Assembly: GCA_003972855.1 (NCBI GenBank) | Contig: QOAS01000133.1 | Coordinates: 1 to 18,169 of the forward strand | Length of the DNA: 18,169 nucleotides | From: Gammaproteobacteria bacterium | GTDB lineage: Bacteria > Aquificota > Aquificia > Aquificales > QOAS01 | Direction of reading: 5' to 3' | Shown: one piece after another, positions 15,014 through 18,169 of the stretch | Numbering within the stretch: position 1 is the stretch's first letter | Layout of the letters: each line of letters starts with the position of its first letter | Program-made: the position numbers and the translations under genes | The notes under the pieces: generated by a model | What the model saw: only the letters and a program-made list of their open reading frames with translations | Databases searched by the model: none | What the model was told of the DNA's origin: nothing

Positions 15014-18000
15014 ATGGGTAAAAAAGGAATTTTACCCTTTGATGCGATTAAATTAATGATAGCTTCTCCCGAGGAAATTCTTTCTTGGTCTCACGGAGAA
15101 GTAAAAAAACCCGAGACTTTAAATTATAGAACTTTAAAACCCGAAAAAGACGGTCTATTTTGCGCGAAAATTTTCGGTCCCGTTAAGGATTACGAATGTC
15201 TTTGCGGTAAATATAAAGGAAAAAAATTTGAAGGAACGGTTTGCGACCGTTGCGGTGTGGAAGTCACGAGAAGCTACGTTAGAAGGGAGCGTTTCGGTCA
15301 CATAGATTTAGCCGCTCCCGTATCCCATATATGGTTTTTAAAATCCTCTCCCTCCAAGATTGCGTCTTTACTCAATATGTCCACCAGAGATGCGGAAAAG
15401 GTTATATACTTTGAAAACTACCTCGTAATAGAGTACCCCCAAGACGATGAAGAAAACGAAGAGTTTGCCAAGGATGAAAAGACCATACCGCTTAACGACC
15501 TGGGGGAAACCAAATGGGTTAAACTCCACATAGTAAACGAGGATACCTACCAAAACGAATACGCCTTTTCTTTGGAAGATAAATACGAAGCGGGAATAGG
15601 TGCGGAAATTATTAAGGAAGTTTTATCCAAATTAGACCTTGAAGCCTTTGCGGAAAAACTGAAAAAGCTTATAGAACCCTACTCCCTCAGTTGGGAAGAC
15701 TTGAATTCCGAAACCAGAGAGAAGTTCCCCAAATTCTACGAGCGTATGGTAAGAACCGTTTCCGCTTACTTCCAACGTTACGGTATAGAACCTTCCGATC
15801 CCAAAACCCTTGACGAGCTTATTATCGGTCAAAAGTGGCTTAATCCCAAAACCGGTGAAATTGCGGAGGAACAACTCTCGGACGATTTTGTCACGGGCTT
15901 GGAAGCCCTTGAAAGGATTTACGAATTTTACAGGACCAAAAATAGCGAGATACCCATAATAGAAAAACTTAAAGAGGAAGTCCGTCAGGCTGTAATAAAG
16001 GCATTCCCCGAAAGCAAAATTAAAGACTATGTAAGAAAACTCCAACTCATTGAAGGGTTCATAAACTCGGGTAACCGCCCCGAGTGGATGATTCTTGAGG
16101 TTCTACCGGTAGTGCCACCCGAATTGAGACCCCTCGTTCCTTTAGAAGGTGGAAGATTTGCAACTTCCGACCTAAACGACCTTTACAGAAGGGTTATCAA
16201 TAGAAATAACCGCCTCAAAAGACTTATAGAACTGGACGCCCCCGAAATAATCATCAGAAACGAGAAAAGAATGCTCCAAGAGGCGGTGGACGCCCTCATA
16301 GACAACGGTAAAAGGGGTAAAGTCGTAACCTCCAAAAGGAGACCCCTTAAGTCCCTTGCGGATTACCTCAAGGGTAAACAGGGACGCTTCAGGCAAAACT
16401 TACTCGGTAAAAGGGTGGACTATTCGGGACGTTCGGTTATCGTTGTGGGTCCCGAACTCAAAATGCACCAATGCGGTCTTCCCAAAATAATGGCTTTAGA
16501 GCTGTTTAAACCTTTCCTATACAGGAGACTGGAGGAAAAGGGTTACGCAACCTCCATAAAACAGGCTAAGCGCTTAGTTAGAGAGCAGGCCCCCGAAGTG
16601 TGGGAATGTTTGGAAGAAGTTGTGAAACAACACCCCGTATTGTTAAACAGGGCACCTACCCTCCACAGACCTTCTATTCAAGCCTTTGAACCCGTATTGG
16701 TTGAAGGTAAAGCTATAAAACTCCACCCCCTCGTTTGTCCGCCATTTAACGCGGACTTTGACGGTGACCAAATGGCGGTTCACGTTCCCCTCGGTATAGA
16801 ACCTCAATTGGAGTCCTACATCCTTATGCTCTCAACCCAACAGGTGCTATCCCCCGCCCACGGAAAACCCTTAACTATGCCCTCTCAAGATATGATTCTC
16901 GGTATCAACTACATTACCCAGGTTATAGAAGGTAGACCCGGCGAAGGAAAACTTTTTGCGTCTCCCGAAGAGGCGATTAAAGCATGGGAACTCGGTAAGG
17001 TAGATATCCACGCAAAAATCAAGGTAAGGTTTGACGGAAAAACTATAGAAACAACCGTTGGAAGGATACTGTTTAACGAAATACTCCCCGAGAAGTATAG
17101 AAAAGAGAGGGGATTTGTAAACCAAGTTCTGGATAAGAAAAAACTCGGGAAACTCATATACGACGTTTACAAAGTTGTAGGTAACGAGGAAACCGTTATA
17201 TTCCTTGACCGCCTAAAGGATTTGGGATTTGAACTTTCCACAAAAGCGGCGGTTTCCATAGGTATGGACGACATTAGGGTTCCCAAGAAGAAAAAGGAAA
17301 TCGTTGAAAGGGCTGTTGCGGAAACCGAAAAGGTATGGGAGCAATACAGAAAGGGAATTATTACCAATAAAGAGCGTTACAACAGGATTATAGACATATG
17401 GTCCCGTGCTACGGAAGAGATTACCCAAGAAATGTTTAAAGAAATTGAGCAAACCGAAATCGTTTACAACGGAAAAACCTTCCCCGGAACATTCAACTCC
17501 ATATACATGATGGCAATTTCGGGAGCGAGGGGTAACAAAGACCAGGTTCGTCAGCTGGCGGGAACCCGTGGACTTATGGCTAAGCACTCGGGAGAATTTA
17601 TTGAAACTCCCATTATCTCCTCCTTCAAAGAAGGACTTTCCGTTTTGGAATACTTCATTTCCACCTACGGTGCGCGCAAAGGATTGGCGGATACCGCCCT
17701 AAAGACCGCCCAAGCCGGTTACCTAACCCGTAGGTTGGTAGACGTTGCCCAAGAGGTTAGGGTTGTAACGGAAGACTGCGGAACCATTAAGGGAATTACC
17801 GTTGAACCCATCGTTGAAGGTGGAGAAGAAAAAGTTCCCATAAAGGACAGGGTATTCGGAAGGGTTGCCGCGGAGGATGTAAAAGACCCCATTACGGGCG
17901 AAGTCATAGTAAAGGCGGGTGAACTTATAGATGACGAAAAGGCGGAGCAAATTCAAAAGGCGGGTATTGAGAAGGTAAAAGTAAGGAGTGTCCTCACCTG

Positions 18001-18169
18001 CGAGGCTAAAGGAGGCGTATGTGCCAAATGTTACGGAATGGACCTTTCCAACCGTAAGCTCGTTGCGGTCGGTGAAGCGGTAGGTATCATCGCCGCTCAA
18101 TCTATCGGTGAACCCGGAACACAGCTCACCATGAGGACATTCCACATCGGGGGTGCGGCAACCGCTGAG
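15014..18169 (+). CDS. rpoC: DNA-directed RNA polymerase subunit beta' (3'-truncated by window end)
   Basis: Beta' subunit, carrying the catalytic magnesium site. The window holds 1052 codons without a stop; the frame is open at the edge. Domains: N-terminal zinc-binding site with Cys62, Cys64, Cys77 and Cys80; the clamp and switch region with RPLKSLADYLKGKQGRFR and NLLGKRVDYSGRSVI; the catalytic NADFDGDQM with Asp581, Asp583 and Asp585; the second zinc site with Cys922, Cys996, Cys1003 and Cys1006; and the start of the trigger loop (QLTMRTFHIGG) just before the edge. Compared with E. coli, the zinc site to catalytic Asp distance is about 129 residues longer because of an insertion around residues 190-325, before LIEGFINSGNRPEW. 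It should be co-transcribed with rpoB. Confidence 0.98.
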   Translation, partial: MGKKGILPFDAIKLMIASPEEILSWSHGEVKKPETLNYRTLKPEKDGLFCAKIFGPVKDYECLCGKYKGKKFEGTVCDRCGVEVTRSYVRRERFGHIDLAAPVSHIWFLKSSPSKIASLLNMSTRDAEKVIYFENYLVIEYPQDDEENEEFAKDEKTIPLNDLGETKWVKLHIVNEDTYQNEYAFSLEDKYEAGIGAEIIKEVLSKLDLEAFAEKLKKLIEPYSLSWEDLNSETREKFPKFYERMVRTVSAYFQRYGIEPSDPKTLDELIIGQKWLNPKTGEIAEEQLSDDFVTGLEALERIYEFYRTKNSEIPIIEKLKEEVRQAVIKAFPESKIKDYVRKLQLIEGFINSGNRPEWMILEVLPVVPPELRPLVPLEGGRFATSDLNDLYRRVINRNNRLKRLIELDAPEIIIRNEKRMLQEAVDALIDNGKRGKVVTSKRRPLKSLADYLKGKQGRFRQNLLGKRVDYSGRSVIVVGPELKMHQCGLPKIMALELFKPFLYRRLEEKGYATSIKQAKRLVREQAPEVWECLEEVVKQHPVLLNRAPTLHRPSIQAFEPVLVEGKAIKLHPLVCPPFNADFDGDQMAVHVPLGIEPQLESYILMLSTQQVLSPAHGKPLTMPSQDMILGINYITQVIEGRPGEGKLFASPEEAIKAWELGKVDIHAKIKVRFDGKTIETTVGRILFNEILPEKYRKERGFVNQVLDKKKLGKLIYDVYKVVGNEETVIFLDRLKDLGFELSTKAAVSIGMDDIRVPKKKKEIVERAVAETEKVWEQYRKGIITNKERYNRIIDIWSRATEEITQEMFKEIEQTEIVYNGKTFPGTFNSIYMMAISGARGNKDQVRQLAGTRGLMAKHSGEFIETPIISSFKEGLSVLEYFISTYGARKGLADTALKTAQAGYLTRRLVDVAQEVRVVTEDCGTIKGITVEPIVEGGEEKVPIKDRVFGRVAAEDVKDPITGEVIVKAGELIDDEKAEQIQKAGIEKVKVRSVLTCEAKGGVCAKCYGMDLSNRKLVAVGEAVGIIAAQSIGEPGTQLTMRTFHIGGAATAE

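Overview
The window looks like a chromosomal segment from a thermophilic, flagellated, Gram-negative bacterium, most plausibly of the Aquificota (Aquificales). The evidence is compositional and comparative: moderate GC, arginine encoded mainly by AGG/AGA, much ATA for isoleucine, Lys/Glu-rich proteins, an outer-membrane barrel protein with a C-terminal Phe, scattered single biosynthetic genes, and RNA polymerase beta and beta' subunits carrying large lineage inserts. The phylum is an inference; no 16S gene is present to settle it. I see no mobile element, CRISPR array, tRNA or rRNA, and no gene-free stretch over 300 bases.

Layout. (1) 47-1520: a porin-like outer-membrane protein, then glnB (PII) with its own sigma70-type promoter. 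(2) 1523-2643, minus strand: feoA followed by a short Gfo/Idh/MocA-type oxidoreductase, with a GC-rich hairpin between them. (3) 2751-6424, plus strand: a small protein resembling the front of a CRISPR RAMP protein, then trpF, argS and argB (tryptophan synthesis, arginyl-tRNA charging, arginine synthesis), tightly spaced and probably co-transcribed. (4) 6411-7046, minus strand: queE (7-deazaguanine pathway), overlapping the 3' end of argB. (5) 7122-10339: a flagellar block of flgE (hook), fliL, a fliO-like small membrane protein and fliP (export gate). (6) 10413-18169: rpoB and the first 1052 codons of rpoC behind a clear sigma70-type promoter; rpoC runs off the window in its trigger-loop region.

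Two genes are disrupted. flgE has an in-frame UGA at codon 357, with an intact hook-protein C-terminus continuing in the same frame. The RAMP-like gene has a probable -1 frameshift at a run of four C's; the alternative frame gives a more natural C-terminus. Either could be sequencing error, real decay or recoding, and resequencing comes first. The other notable point is a Cys4 zinc-ribbon-like insertion near the N-terminus of RpoB.

The neighbourhood is a mosaic of housekeeping and flagellar genes rather than one dedicated system. I did not find a convincing new multi-gene system.
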